Assembly: GCA_024734555.1 (NCBI GenBank)
Contig: JANPWX010000638.1
Span: 62,001-126,000 of the forward strand
Length of the DNA: 64,000 bases
Direction: 5' to 3'
Source: Trochalopteron elliotii
Taxonomy: Eukaryota > Chordata > Aves > Passeriformes > Leiothrichidae
A model generated the notes under the pieces. That model worked only from the letters and a program-made list of their open reading frames with translations. It was not told the DNA's origin and ran no database searches. The position numbers and the translations under genes are program-made. Positions 20,413 to 32,362 of the stretch are shown one piece after another; the stretch's first letter is position 1; each line of letters starts with the position of its first letter.

Positions 20413-21327
20413 AACCAGAGAGTTTCCTAGGGTAAGATCCTCCGGTCCACTTCAGTCTTCCTTAACATGAGCAACCACTGCCTCCCCTTTTCTGTCTCCT
20501 CTTCTTTGATCATTGCCCTTTCTTCATTCTGGGCACTGGTTCTTCCAGTGTCCAATTTTCTTGCAGAATGCACATTGGTCTTTCCCTAGCTGGGGTGGTC
20601 CCTGCCTTGGTGGCCCTTGTCCATGCCTCCCTTTTTCTTCTTCCCTTATTATTGCTACTAATTTTCTCATCCCTTGTTTTCACCCTTCTTCCCGGTTGCT
20701 AAAAACTCTCCATGACACTTCTAGCAAAGTCTCTAAATCCCGTGCCGTCAGACCCTGTATCTTCTGAAGTTTGCATCTAATGTCCCCTGTAGATTGTCCT
20801 AAAAATAAACCCACTAGTTGTTGTGCCTCTTCCTCAGATTCAGGATCTAAAGTTGTATGGCGACGCATTGCATCTCACAAATGTTCTAAAAATTCAGAAG
20901 GTATTTCAGAGGGACCTTGCTTAATTGCATATAGGGCTGACCACTTTATAGTTTTAGGATTTGCCCTTTCCAATCCCTTCACTATAAAGTCTTGATAATC
21001 CGCTAGTTTTCCCATATCATCTTCATCATTAGGATCCCAGTGTGGATCCTGAAGAGGAAAGAGATCTTTCATTTTCCTCTGTGTTATTCTACAAGCATCT
21101 TCTGGCAAACCCCCAGCTACCTTCAAAACTAATTGTTTTTCTGTCTCCATTAAGGCATCCAACAACAGCTGGAGATCTGACCAGTCAGGTCGATGCTGTT
21201 TAATCATAAACTTTTATTTTTTTGCAACACCTATTGGGTCACTTTGATAATGTTTAGCAATCTTTTCCCAAGCCTCTAAATCCATTGTAGAAAAAGGAAT
21301 TTTAACTAACACTGTTTTCCCTTCAGG
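20413..21327 (-). pseudogene. gag: V3 gag, capsid and nucleocapsid part
   Basis: Minus strand. The capsid follows the gamma pattern: PFSTMDLEAW, then RPDWSDLQLLLDAL, a long helical region, QGPSEIPSEFLEHL and FLGQSTGDIRCKLQ. A nucleocapsid zinc knuckle CX2CX4HX4C is present ([10 protein letters not shown]...) near 20570-20530. Stops lie near 21205, 20875 and 20680. Separated from the gag 5' part by solo LTR 2. Confidence 0.88.
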
Positions 21328-21333
21328 ACTTAC

Positions 21334-21765
21334 TGTAGCAGAATTTCTTAGAGAAGGTGGACATGATCTGTATTTGGACTGTAATTGAATCACCCAGACT
21401 GGGCCTCATCGTTGAGGCCTGTAGGAGTTTGTGGCACAGGTAGAAATTCAGTGCCAAGTCTATGGCGCAGTTAGAATTACAGCTTAAGGTGTTAGCAAGG
21501 AACAGTAGGTTTCCTAGTAGTTAGCAAGTACAGTAATTAGTGTGGACACTTTAGCCGCCTTAAGAGTTTGTTCAACAATGTGTGTTTGCATTTTTCCCTG
21601 TGCTGTATGCCAATGAGAACACACCTGTGAATGTAAACTATGTAGAGGTGTATATAACCTGCCATTTTGGACACAATAAACAGAGGACGTAGCATTAACT
21701 ATACTGGTCGGATCTGCATTTTTGCTCTCGCCCAAACTTCCCATTATTTGGGTTCCCTCGCTAGT
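21334..21765 (+). repeat. Solo LTR 2 in V3 gag
   Basis: 432 bp starting TGTAGCAGAATTTC, with TATATAA at 21651-21657 and AATAAA at 21675-21680, and a 6-bp target duplication ACTTAC (21328-21333 and 21766-21771). A 6-bp duplication fits class II (alpha- and betaretrovirus-like) elements. The 3' end is not a canonical CA. Confidence 0.85.
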
Positions 21766-21771
21766 ACTTAC

Positions 21772-22717
21772 TGCCTTCCTCAAAGGTGCTTGTATAATTT
21801 CCTTAGTTTGTTTCCGAGTCCGGGAAGCTGTAGGACCCTTTGGAGAGGGCCCCTCCTCTTCACTGTCACTGCTGGGCAGTGGGAGAGATTCAGGGGTAAA
21901 TGGGGTCTTTTCCCAAGAAGGTATAAGTGAAGTGGAAGATGAAGTGGAAGTTGGGGCTGATTTTCCCCAAGGAGATGGAGTAGAGGATGAAGTGGGAGTT
22001 GCAGTTGTAGTTGAAGTGGGGGATAGAATAAAAGCTGGAGCTGGAGTTGAAATAGAAATAGCTTTGATTGGAGTGGGAGATGGAATATAAGCTGGAGTTG
22101 AAATAGAAATTGGAGTTGGCTCTTCCACAGAAGTGGAGGGTAAAGTGGGAGTTAGGGTTAATAACTGTCTCGAATTTGTTTCCTCTTTCAGCCCCCCTTG
22201 CCTTCTAGGGGGTGGCTTAAACAAATCTCCCAACTCTTGCTCCAGTGACTCAGCTGGATACACCTTGTCAGGGTGTGTGCAGCACTGGTTTATTGAACAT
22301 GTGCTGCAACATCTCCTAGGCTTTCCTCTATTGGCCTTATTGTCCTTCTCAAGAGCCAATACCAAGGGATCAGAAGGGGCCCTAATTCCACAATCCCTCT
22401 GCCGCTCAGGGTGGTTCTGGAGGGAGAAAATCATGTCAGAACACTTCACCTCCTCCCACTTTTGCTCTTGTCTCAAAAAAGCATAAGCTGTAACAAAGTT
22501 TCATAATCTAAAAAGTCCCAGCTGGTGGCCATCTAACACCTTCTTCAAGCCTGTAAAGTGGCCACCACTGTGTACAAAACTTGACAAGAGCATTTTTGTT
22601 TTCTGTACTACCATAATCCACTAGTTCCTTCCAGTGTATCAGAATACACCCTAAGGGACTAGTTTTAGGAATCTCTTTACTCTGATTAGTTCCTATCACT
22701 CCTCCTCCCCTTAACAA
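21772..22717 (-). pseudogene. gag: V3 gag, matrix and proline-rich part
   Basis: Minus strand. From 22717 a matrix-like start (SPLGCILIHWKEL, then FCTQWWPLY) runs to a TGA at about 22508 and continues in the same region to a cysteine-rich stretch (RCCSTCSINQCC) and a long Pro/Ser/Thr-rich linker with an acidic SDSEEEG patch. Both match gamma Gag matrix and p12 by position. The natural start codon is uncertain because the ATG at 22717 does not give the usual MG myristoylation start. Confidence 0.75.
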
Positions 22718-25555
22718 AAACTAGCACTCTGCTCTAATTCTTATCTCCTCCTTTGCTTCTTGTCTCACTTCCACCCAAATCTAACTTCACAGGTCCTTAC
22801 AGCCCTGTCCTAGTCGTCTTCTTGCACAGCCCACAGCTCAGGTACTAAGTGTGACTTTCCACACACCAGCTTTAAAATCTTTGGTTCTAAATCAGCTCAA
22901 TCAGGGAGCTGTTGGCACTGAGCACATGCTCTGTGCCAGGCTGCAGAACAACAATAATAGCGTCCTGTACAAATCTTACACTGCAATAGCATCCAGGCAT
23001 GATGCCAACCTCTAGACGCACCAAAGGCTGCAGGAAAATTCCCACAAATACAAGATATTCCATTCACTCCTTGACTTTCTAAATTCTCTACAGCATGTTG
23101 CTCCTAATCCAGAGCCACCAAAATTCCAGCAGACGTCCGATATAGACCTTCTAAATCTATTCTCTCATTTCCCCTGTCTATCCATCAGTTCACTAAATTC
23201 ACAAACTCCCATGAGTCAAGCCCAAACCACTGAGGTAAAAGAATCCCTTCTATCCGTCTGGCCAGGTTGAATTCTCAGACAGAAGCTACCCTTATTATAG
23301 TTCTAGCAATCTAGAAACACAACCTCGGTGCCTAAAATCATGACTAAGCCCTTATTAAAGGCTTCTACTCTTCTTTGCCAAATTAGTCCTGTCCTTTGTC
23401 TGTTCCCAATCTTCTTCAAAAACGTCCACGTCCCAGCTCCCAGAAACTAATCAACTCTTTCCACAAACCACTTTTACTATTTCATACTCAGCCTGTGCTG
23501 CACTTATAACTTTTGACACAAGATGGCAGTGTTGCCTCAAAAAATACACCACAGCTCCAAAACAACAATCACACACAAGCTTATATCTTTTCCACACAAG
23601 CTAATAGCACAGTCTTTTTATTCTCGCGGGAAACACTTACAACAACACTATAATAAAGCACTCAACCTCTGTGTCTCAAATTCCACAGGCAGAAAAACCC
23701 AAACAGCAAACGCCGTCCTTATTGCCTCTCAAAATCCGAACCCTTTTAGCGTGAACACCGTGTGTTACAGTAAATACCGTCCCCCGTAACAAAAGTACAC
23801 ACACACCGCAATCACAGCGGGGAGGGGTGCTTTAAGCATGCACCCCACTTGCTTAGTTTTTTCCCCGACCGTTTCAGTCACCTGAAGACAGAACCTCAGG
23901 TCCAAACTCCGTCTCTCTTCGTGCTAATAGCACGTCGCAACAAACTGTCTCACAGCAGCTCTCACAGTCAGGACACATTTACAACAGCATAACAACCATA
24001 GACAATGGTTTGCCCTTAAAATCCCAAGACAGGGAGGAAAAGTCAACTTACTTGGACAGTTTTACCCCTAGGTTTCAAGAATAGCCCAACAATATTTGGA
24101 AACCAGCCTTTAAATAAATACCTTCTTTGTTCTCTAACTCTCTCTAGCCTCTGTTCTAAGTGACCTTCCCAAGGCATCAATTAAATGGTGATATGTTTTT
24201 AGGAATAAGTAAGGCAAGTGAAGTTGGTAAAAATATGGATTTTTTGGAAAACTGCACAGGGGGAAAGACAAAGCAGTAAAACTCTGCTTACTGATTGTCG
24301 CTGTTAGTTTGAGATCACTGAAAGTTCCAAAGTGTAAACACTCCCTTAAATCTGTTAAATATAGGCATTATGCACACTTAAATTTTTGTAAAGGAAGACC
24401 ATTGGTTTTACCACAAGAACAAAACAGCTGGGGCAATTTTTGCCAGTGTTGTTGAGGGTTTTTTTTTATTTTGCTCTATAAGCTTTTATGGCTACTTTTC
24501 TTTTTAAAATGTTCGTGCTGTTTGATGCTTTTTGCTGTTGAGCAAGTTGAAAGCAAGTTATCCTGTCCACTGAACCTAAGTAATTTCTTCCAGGTCAGGA
24601 AAAGGGCCCTAAAGAACTTTTTCTCTTTGCCAAGGACAACTGGAAATCAGCAAAACCATGTCGTGTAGTAAACAGACAGGAACAAACTCAGACTATCCTA
24701 ATCTTTAAATTTAAATGGAAGACCTTATTTACTGATAGGAATGGCCGGCAGCCTATAATTAGTGAATTATTTATCTTTCTGCATGCACTCAAACTTCTGC
24801 TGAACTGAACAAGAGTTACACCAGTCCTTTAGACCTTTTAAGGGTGCAAATTTGACAGTCTGTAAGACTTCAAAACAGACACCATGCAGACTTTGATATA
24901 AACTATGCTTATTCCCCCCAAATGTGAACCCACTATGTAATGATTAGTAGCCATCATAGTCTTGGGCATTATACACTAGAAAAGTGTAGCAATTCACTAA
25001 ATCTCAGCTTGTTCCTATTGATCTATTTATAGAAAATAATGGAAAACTACAAATAGAAATAAATTTTCTGTAATTTCCTACTCTTACTGAGTAATTTCAC
25101 AGTAACTATAAAGTCAGCATCTGTCACGGCAGGCAGTGATCAGAGTGCCGCAACCTTCCTGGAGAAGTGTCCTTCGAAGGACGTGCCAGAGGATTTCAAG
25201 CTCTTCAGTGAAATCAGCTCTTCAGGGCGATGCTGAAGGAAGAGACGGAGCCTTCGTATGGAGTTCTGCAGGAGGCATTATTCAGCTTCTTCTTCAGAGG
25301 AGTCCAGTGATGAAGAGCCGAAGAGCCAAAGAGCCAGGGGAAATGGGGTTATCTAGGGAAGGCAAGGGGCGGGGTAAAACATCTGAGCCAATCGGCTGAG
25401 GGATTCAGAGGAGAACCAATCAACAGAGGGATGGGGGGAAGCAAAGGGAAAGGGCCAACGGGGTACAAAAGATTTACATAGCTGTTGCAAAGCCTCTTGG
25501 GGGTAACACATTTCCTCACCATAACAGAGAGCTTTCTGCCAGGGTTTCTCCCTTA
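22718..25555. other. V3 leader and unassigned sequence
   Basis: Upstream of V3 gag (minus strand sense), the first ~1.4 kb may be its leader, but I found no LTR, primer site or promoter motif. A CG-containing stretch near 23620-23900 stands out from the AT-rich surroundings. From about 24150 the sequence is AT-rich and has no recognisable gene or repeat. Confidence 0.3.
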
Positions 25556-25675
25556 GGGGGTTGTGTTTATATACTGTCTGGCTTAACTGCTCTGTCTGGG
25601 GGGAGTGTGTTTATATTATTGTCTGGCTTCTCTCCAGGGGACTGTGTTTATATTAACACTGTCTGGTTTAACAGC
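25556..25675 (+). repeat. Minisatellite, three imperfect units
   Basis: Three units of about 40 bp share TGTGTTTATAT and TGTCTGG(C/T)TT blocks. They lie in a GC-richer island that begins near 25120. Confidence 0.55.
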
Positions 25676-26222
25676 CTCCACAAGCATCTGCCAAATTTAT
25701 AGAGTTGACTATTTACTAGAATAAAGGGATTTGCTTAAAATCATTTCTTAGTAAAATCATTTTGAAATTGTCAGTTGTTTATCTCCTTTTTCTTCCTTCA
25801 AAGTAATTTATGTGACATTTTTCCTTTCAGCAAACACCAACTTGTTTTGAAAGTATTTTTTTCTTTTTTTTCTCAAGTGCTACATTACACATGTATACAG
25901 TTGTGCACAAAGGTATTTCCTGGTCCTGAAGCCATATAGCATAGCACTGGTCACACCCATATGGTTGAGTTCTCCTCTCCCTCCAAAAGATGGCCACATT
26001 GATACCAGGAACAGTCCCAAGCCTGTACCAATCCCAGGCATTATCTTGTAGAATGCTAGTTGGCATGCTCTGGAATCCTGTCATGGAATGTATTATCCAT
26101 GTCAGTGTGTGCCCCTGTACCTGGGTCTGTTTACTTATAAAGATTTAGCCACAGAAAATTAAATCCTGCACACCAGTGCAGAGAGCACAACTGCCAGGAA
26201 AAAGCATAGCAGTCATTAGGTC
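25676..26222. other. Unassigned interval
   Basis: AT-rich, with no gene, LTR or tandem repeat recognised. Confidence 0.4.
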
Positions 26223-27230
<1,008 letters not shown>

Positions 27231-29107
27231 GGAGTGCTGAGAAGGGAAAGCCGCAGCTGCCGCCCCTGCCCTTTTCTCCCACAGTGCAGTTGGCTAGGGG
27301 TGGCAAGGCTTGCTGCAGGCCACCCCAAGATGGCAGATAGCCCCTGGCACGGCAGCACTTCGCCACCCTTGGAAAAAAAAATCTTTTGATTTTCTTTAAT
27401 ATGTCATCACGGAGACGTTACCAACCTCTCTAATTGGGCCAGCAGCATGTCCATCTTCAGAGCCATCAGAGATTGGCTTTGTTGGAGATGGTGGAAGCTT
27501 CTAGCAGCTTCTCACAAAAGCTACCCCTGTGACCCTCCCCCCAAACCAGGCTGTGCCAAACTAACACAAGGTCCCTCCCACACCTGAAATATCTGGAAAA
27601 GGATAAAGCAATCCTTGAGGGCTCAAAAAAATCAGTGACTTTATCTGGAGGAAGAAACATTGGGCTTTTATTTTAGAGGTCTGTCAGAGAGCAGTAAGGG
27701 TCAACTGCTTCCAAGGGGCAGGTGAGCTGGGACCCAGTGGTGACCCCAGTGCAGACAGTACACTCACTGATGGGATACAGTCCCTAAGCATCTGAACACA
27801 GCAGACAGAGACAGGTGCTGGTAACAGGGCCCATAAACATTCCCAGACAAGGCAAGGTGATAAACCAGGTACAGGGTCTATCCTGTGAGCCCAGTCAGGA
27901 GTAAAAGGAGACAGGACCAGCGACAAGTCTACAGCATGAGTCTACAGCTGGTAATGTTGGGGAAGAAAGAGAGCTTAATCAACATAAAAGAGCTTTTTCT
28001 GGCTCTGTCAGGGCACAGAAAGAGCTGACAGCTCCATAAGGGCTGGAGATCCCAGAGCCAAAACAGTCAACATATGCACCAGGACAGGGGCTTCATCAGC
28101 CACAGCCCTGTCCCACCACCTCTAAAAACAGCAAGCGAGGCAGGCCTGACAGAAGAGGCAGCCCGGATCATCACTATGGTGAAGAGAGAGATACAAGGAC
28201 AAACCAGGAAGTCAATGCACAAGTCAGGATGAGGTGTTATAGGGTAACCAGAGCCAGACACAATCCACTTATCAGGAAGGCCCCTAGTAAAAAAAAGGTC
28301 TGAGATCAAGCCAGGAAGTGAGTTTGTGGGTTGGAGTCCCAATTAGTAGTATCCATAATCAGACACCACCATGGCTAGGGTAGAACTACAGACAAACAAA
28401 ATCACAACAAAGCTCAGGCAAAGACTAAAGGCTGAGCTAAAAGGAACCCTGGGCCCCAGGCAGAGGGTGTGGATGGAGACCTTGCCTGAGGCTGTTTGAG
28501 GCCACTAAGATTTATTAGTTCCCTCAGGGCTTTGCTAGTCTTTCTGGCTCGTGTCTAATGAGATACTTGCTCCATAGGAAAACAGGGTTTGAAGTTCCAC
28601 TGAAGTTTATAGCAATTTTTTATAGATAGCTATTTAGAATTCATTTTATGGATTTCAAACCAGGGCCTGGTGGAGTTTACTACCACATGCCTCTAGATGT
28701 TTGATTGTTATCAGAATGATGAGGACATTAATGCTTAGACTTGTAGCTCATTAAATCCTAGCTCTCTTTTGCATGTTTTAGCCAGTAAATAATTGCCTTA
28801 TACTTGTATATACATGTATATATATGCAGTCTTCTTGCATACAACTAAAGAAATCTCAAAAAAGAGAAAGAGTTAAACATAGTATTACAGTTTTTATTGT
28901 AAACAGACAGAAACCTTGAGAACAAATGGACTCAAATCTTCAAGGTTGCAAGAAAGATATTTTGAACTGAAAAAAAGCAAGGTGACATAAATCCACAGAT
29001 GTTGATAATGAAGAAATGTATGATTATCATATAGTTTGCCAGGAACTGTAAGGGAGAAAAAGTAAATTTACAAATAGTAAAAACACCATCTCTCAGGACA
29101 AGTCTCT
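27231..29107. other. Unassigned interval
   Basis: No coding signal with recognisable motifs. A weakly repetitive GACAGG/CCAGGTACAGGG-rich part lies between 27660 and 28480. A short TATATG/CATATA cluster lies near 28805-28826. Confidence 0.35.
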
Positions 29108-29323
29108 GGTGGGTTCACCTTGACTGGTCAGAAGGTGCCTACCAACCCACTCTATAACACCCCCTCCATTACCAAGATGAGGGAGAAAATATGACGAAAG
29201 GCTCGTGGGTTGGGATTAGGACAGGGACATCACTGAGCAGTTACCATCACGGGCAAAACAGACTTGACTGAGGGAAACTAATTTATGGCAAATCAAAATC
29301 AGAATAGGATAATGATAAATAAG
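29108..29323 (-). repeat. Possible LTR remnant
   Basis: GGGTTCACCTTGACTGG and the following AAAGGCTCGTGGGTTGGG stretch resemble the 3' end of a bird LTR in minus orientation, similar in layout to 26223-26420. It is truncated at 29324 by the next LTR. Confidence 0.3.
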
Positions 29324-29513
29324 TGATGCCTTAAGTTTTAGCTTTCATGTTTTTCAGATTCTGTGCTGCCTAGGGGTGTAGTTCTGAGCCTCATATGAAG
29401 TGTTAGTAAGCTCTCTTGGCAGAGTAGGTAGACAAAACAAATCCTTTTCCTGCTGGAGATCAAGGACAACGGTTACAAGTTTTCAGACCCAAATGCATAA
29501 ACAATGGTGGACT
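29324..29513 (+). repeat. V8-type LTR, left part (split by V5)
   Basis: It starts TGATGCCTTAAGTTTTAGC, identical in layout to the V8 LTR start at 47187 on the minus strand. V5 inserted here, using GACT (29510-29513) as its target. The LTR continues at 38941. Confidence 0.8.
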
Positions 29514-30181
29514 TGTGAAAAATTGGGCAGGAGACGATGTTTCCTCCTTTTAATGCCTTTTTTAAAGTATCAGCTCTTTTAGAAGCAGGCGCCTCAGGGG
29601 GGTGGGGTGGCCTCCACCGCAGTGCTGAGAAGGAGGCGGGGCTGGACACTCTGCTGCTGCACACAGCCGAGTGGGGAATTAGCCTCCCCCCTCACGGGAG
29701 CATGCTCCCGACAATTCCAGTCCAATGTGATTTCCACTGATGAGTCGGATGTTCAGACTGCTCCTCTGGTCACGGCGAGATCTAAAGGTCCTGGCACCAA
29801 TTGGCTTGTACTCTTCAGTCTTTATGGTTATTATTCTTTTTGTTTTAAGTTGTTGTTAAAGAGTCTTAATTACTGTTTGTTTTTGGAAGTTGTCCCGATT
29901 TTCCTGAGGTGTTGCATCCTGGGATCTTTAATTACCATAAGGGGTGTTAGTGTAGGAGACGGGGGCAGGGCAGGGGTGAGATAGCCAGGCCGAGTAGAGA
30001 GGTGGAGGAGTCTTACGTTGCCATGGAAACGACATTCTTGCTTGACAGGTCATGATATATTACAAACATGAGTACAAAGAGTTTTTAACATCTAACTTTA
30101 CAATTCTATAACTAATATAACTAATACTTTCTAAATCTATACTTTAACTTTTAGGAGTTGTTTTAAACTTTATTTTTCACA
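29514..30181 (-). repeat. V5 3' LTR
   Basis: 668 bp. The outer (left) end reads TGTGAAAAATT, where the 5' LTR has TGAGAAAAATT. It carries the X-box at 30017-30030 (GTTGCCATGGAAAC) and the 16-bp palindrome at 29695-29710. In the R region the AATAAA of V2 corresponds to an A-rich TTTAAAAAAGG here, so the polyadenylation signal appears altered in both V5 LTRs. Confidence 0.95.
30017..30030. promoter_or_regulatory. RFX-type X-box in V5 3' LTR
   Basis: GTTGCCATGGAAAC, an inverted pair of GTTNCC half-sites. The same site is at 38772-38785 in the 5' LTR and, on the opposite strand with one change per half, at 1765-1778 in V2. Confidence 0.5.
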
Positions 30182-30200
30182 ATTCCCTCCTCTCTCTATT
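30182..30200 (-). other. V5 polypurine tract
   Basis: The minus strand reads AGAGAGAGGAGGGAAT directly before the 3' LTR start, the expected plus-strand primer. Confidence 0.8.
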
Positions 30201-30239
30201 TGATCGGGCCTTTGCCCGCATCATTTTCTGTCGCTTGGT

Positions 30240-32237
30240 TTATAGGAACTCACTTTCTTTTTGACTCTGAAATTGGCAATATATTTGTTCTGCTGTTTTG
30301 AGTTTAGCTTCTTCTTGAGTTTCTAATTTCATGATATGTGCAGGCTTGTTAGTATTTTGGAGACTGGCTTGGTCTGTCGCTGTTACAGTACGAATAAGAC
30401 AAGGGATAACACAAGGGAGGAGGAGGATACTGGCCAGTGCAGTGCCTATTATAAAGACTACTTTCTTCCACCACGCTCCTTTTAAGGACCAAAAGCTGTC
30501 CCACCAATCCATGGACACAATAGGTTTCCATTCTTGATTACCTACATATGCTATTTTCCTGATTTCTTTTGAAATGTTTCGAATTACTTCACTTTTGTCA
30601 TCGATTTCCAAGCAGCATTCTGAGGTGTTGAATTTTCCACAGATGCCTCCTTCATTTGCCAATAGATAATCTACAGCCAATCTAATTTGGTACACCACTG
30701 CTTTAGTTTGTGTCAACTGGTTGCTTATGTAATCTAATGCCAATGCTGTTTTATTAGAAATTATTTCTAATACTGCTTGGAGTCGAATTATACGATTTAA
30801 CATGTAAATTGGTGTTTGGTACCCCCAGGACCCATCCTGTGCCCATGTTGCTGGTCCATAAGTCTTTATAATTTTCTCTGGAGTCCAGACTTCTCCTTTC
30901 CAGGTTTGCTCACTCCCCAGGTCAATTGTGGTTCTTTTCTTTCGATTGCTTTTTCTTAAGGTGTCATAAAGGGGGATACCTAGTTGTTGTCCGGATTTGC
31001 GTGGAAGAAGGAAGAAAGCCGGCTTTATGATGCCAATAGTGCAACTACCTGACCAGTCTCTGGGGAGGTGTGTGTAAGCTCGCTTCCCACAAATCCAAAA
31101 TAAGTATCTTGGTGCTTTCCAAAAAGAATCTTCTATATTAAATGGGTGTTCCCAATACTTTGAAATATCTTTCATTGCCCAGAAGGGGTTAATGTTATTA
31201 AATTCATCTTTGCATTCATGTAATTGGTAGTCGGTATGGTAAACACACCAAATTCTTTTCTTAATAGCCCAATATGTTTCTGGTTTTGTAGGGACCCATT
31301 CTTTGAGGAATTCTCTCACTGTCAGATATCTCTTACAAGGCATTTTCCCCACAAATGTCTGGTACCTTTTGCCTACTCTTCTTATACACTCCTCTCCTAT
31401 TACAGTCGCCTTTAAATCCCACTGTTCTTTTGGTCTTTCTTTCCCTTTTGGAGGTTCTTCCCTTAGTTGTCTCCATCTCAGAATGTCAAGTGGTGTTAAG
31501 CTACTTCCTTCCCAAGGCCATACATCAGCCATCTGAGTGTTCCCACATATCCAGCAGTTTGTCAGGTTTAACTCATGGCTAATCTTTTCCATGAGATCAA
31601 CAAACAGATTCTTTTCTAGGGGTTCACTTATTTCACTTTTGTTCCACATTACTGGCTTTTCTTTTATGAGGTCAGCCACTCCATTTAAATTGTTTAGTTC
31701 TTCAAAACAAACCCATTCTCTGACAGGGCATTCCCCAACTAGGCGCCGTCTAAAGTCGGTAGCACTTTTGACAACCCAATATTTCTTTCCATTTTCTACA
31801 CAGGTGGAAAGGGTGACTATATCTAAACAGGTAGGATCAACGTGGGTGTGAACCCTTATCAGCGACTGCAGGTTTTCCCCATCATATATGGGCTGATAGC
31901 ATTTGGTGCATGCTCCTTCTGACAGCTGAACCATTAGCACGGCCACTATCAGCTTCTCCAAGAGTCTGATACGAACCTTTCTGGTCTCTCTCAGTCTTGC
32001 CTCTTGGATTCGGTCTTTTAACAGCTGAACCATCAGCACAGTACCTATTAGCTTCTCCAAGAGTCTGATACAAACCTTTCTGGTCTCGCTCAGTCTTGCC
32101 TCTTGGATTTGGTGGCCTTTATGGGGTACCTGTAAGGCTTCACTAGGTCCATTCATACCCACTCCTACTTCTTCAAATTTGGTCTTTGTTAGGTCATGCT
32201 CTGTGAGAGAACGGTAGTAATTTTGATTCTTATCCAT
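30240..32237 (-). CDS. env: V5 envelope glycoprotein, intact 665-codon frame
   Basis: Minus strand, ATG at 32237, no stops. The N-terminus carries a duplicated leader segment (residues about 40-105). The surface subunit has a CWIC motif at residues 228-231, the CXXC isomerase-type motif of gamma Envs. A furin-type NRKKR precedes the cleavage point after residue 435, giving a transmembrane subunit of 230 residues. This contains heptad-rich sequence, an RLAVDYLLANEGG segment in the position of the immunosuppressive-like region, a cysteine motif at residue 533 with CC at 541-542 (CX7CC), and a membrane anchor near 592-612. The V9 env is a broken relative. The family role is receptor binding and fusion; activity is not shown. 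Confidence 0.93.
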   Translation of the reverse strand: MDKNQNYYRSLTEHDLTKTKFEEVGVGMNGPSEALQVPHKGHQIQEARLSETRKVCIRLLEKLIGTVLMVQLLKDRIQEARLRETRKVRIRLLEKLIVAVLMVQLSEGACTKCYQPIYDGENLQSLIRVHTHVDPTCLDIVTLSTCVENGKKYWVVKSATDFRRRLVGECPVREWVCFEELNNLNGVADLIKEKPVMWNKSEISEPLEKNLFVDLMEKISHELNLTNCWICGNTQMADVWPWEGSSLTPLDILRWRQLREEPPKGKERPKEQWDLKATVIGEECIRRVGKRYQTFVGKMPCKRYLTVREFLKEWVPTKPETYWAIKKRIWCVYHTDYQLHECKDEFNNINPFWAMKDISKYWEHPFNIEDSFWKAPRYLFWICGKRAYTHLPRDWSGSCTIGIIKPAFFLLPRKSGQQLGIPLYDTLRKSNRKKRTTIDLGSEQTWKGEVWTPEKIIKTYGPATWAQDGSWGYQTPIYMLNRIIRLQAVLEIISNKTALALDYISNQLTQTKAVVYQIRLAVDYLLANEGGICGKFNTSECCLEIDDKSEVIRNISKEIRKIAYVGNQEWKPIVSMDWWDSFWSLKGAWWKKVVFIIGTALASILLLPCVIPCLIRTVTATDQASLQNTNKPAHIMKLETQEEAKLKTAEQIYCQFQSQKESEFL
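31926..32123 (-). repeat. 99-bp tandem duplication in V5 env leader
   Basis: Two adjacent units of 99 bp (31926-32024 and 32025 to about 32123) encode two similar 33-residue segments, each with an IQEARL start, a basic TRKV part and a hydrophobic VLMVQL part. The duplication is in frame, so env stays open. Confidence 0.88.
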
Positions 32238-32362
32238 TATTAACTTTTAACAATAACACTTTAAAACTACTATAAAACTTGAAACACAAAACATAATAGA
32301 ACTTTTTACAATACACCAGCAACTTGTTCACTGTAAATACTTCTTATCAGTCTTTAGTCTTG

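Larger units (their letters stand above)
9502..22717 (-). mobile_element. V3: old gammaretrovirus-like provirus, multiply interrupted
   Basis: Read on the minus strand, gag (22717 to 20413), pro-RT (20412 to 19201), the rest of pol (14278 to 11984), env (about 11960 to 9871), a polypurine tract and a partial LTR follow in retroviral order. Two solo LTRs are inserted (14279-14369 with 18859-19200, and 21334-21765), and V4 lies inside the first. All genes carry stops and frame changes. No 5' LTR or primer site was recognised to the right of gag, so the provirus may extend to about 24.1 kb or be truncated. Confidence 0.85.

Noticed and set aside
29607..29984. 125-codon frame repeated at 38344-38739 as a gene family
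   Set aside because: Both copies are the two LTRs of V5 read antisense.
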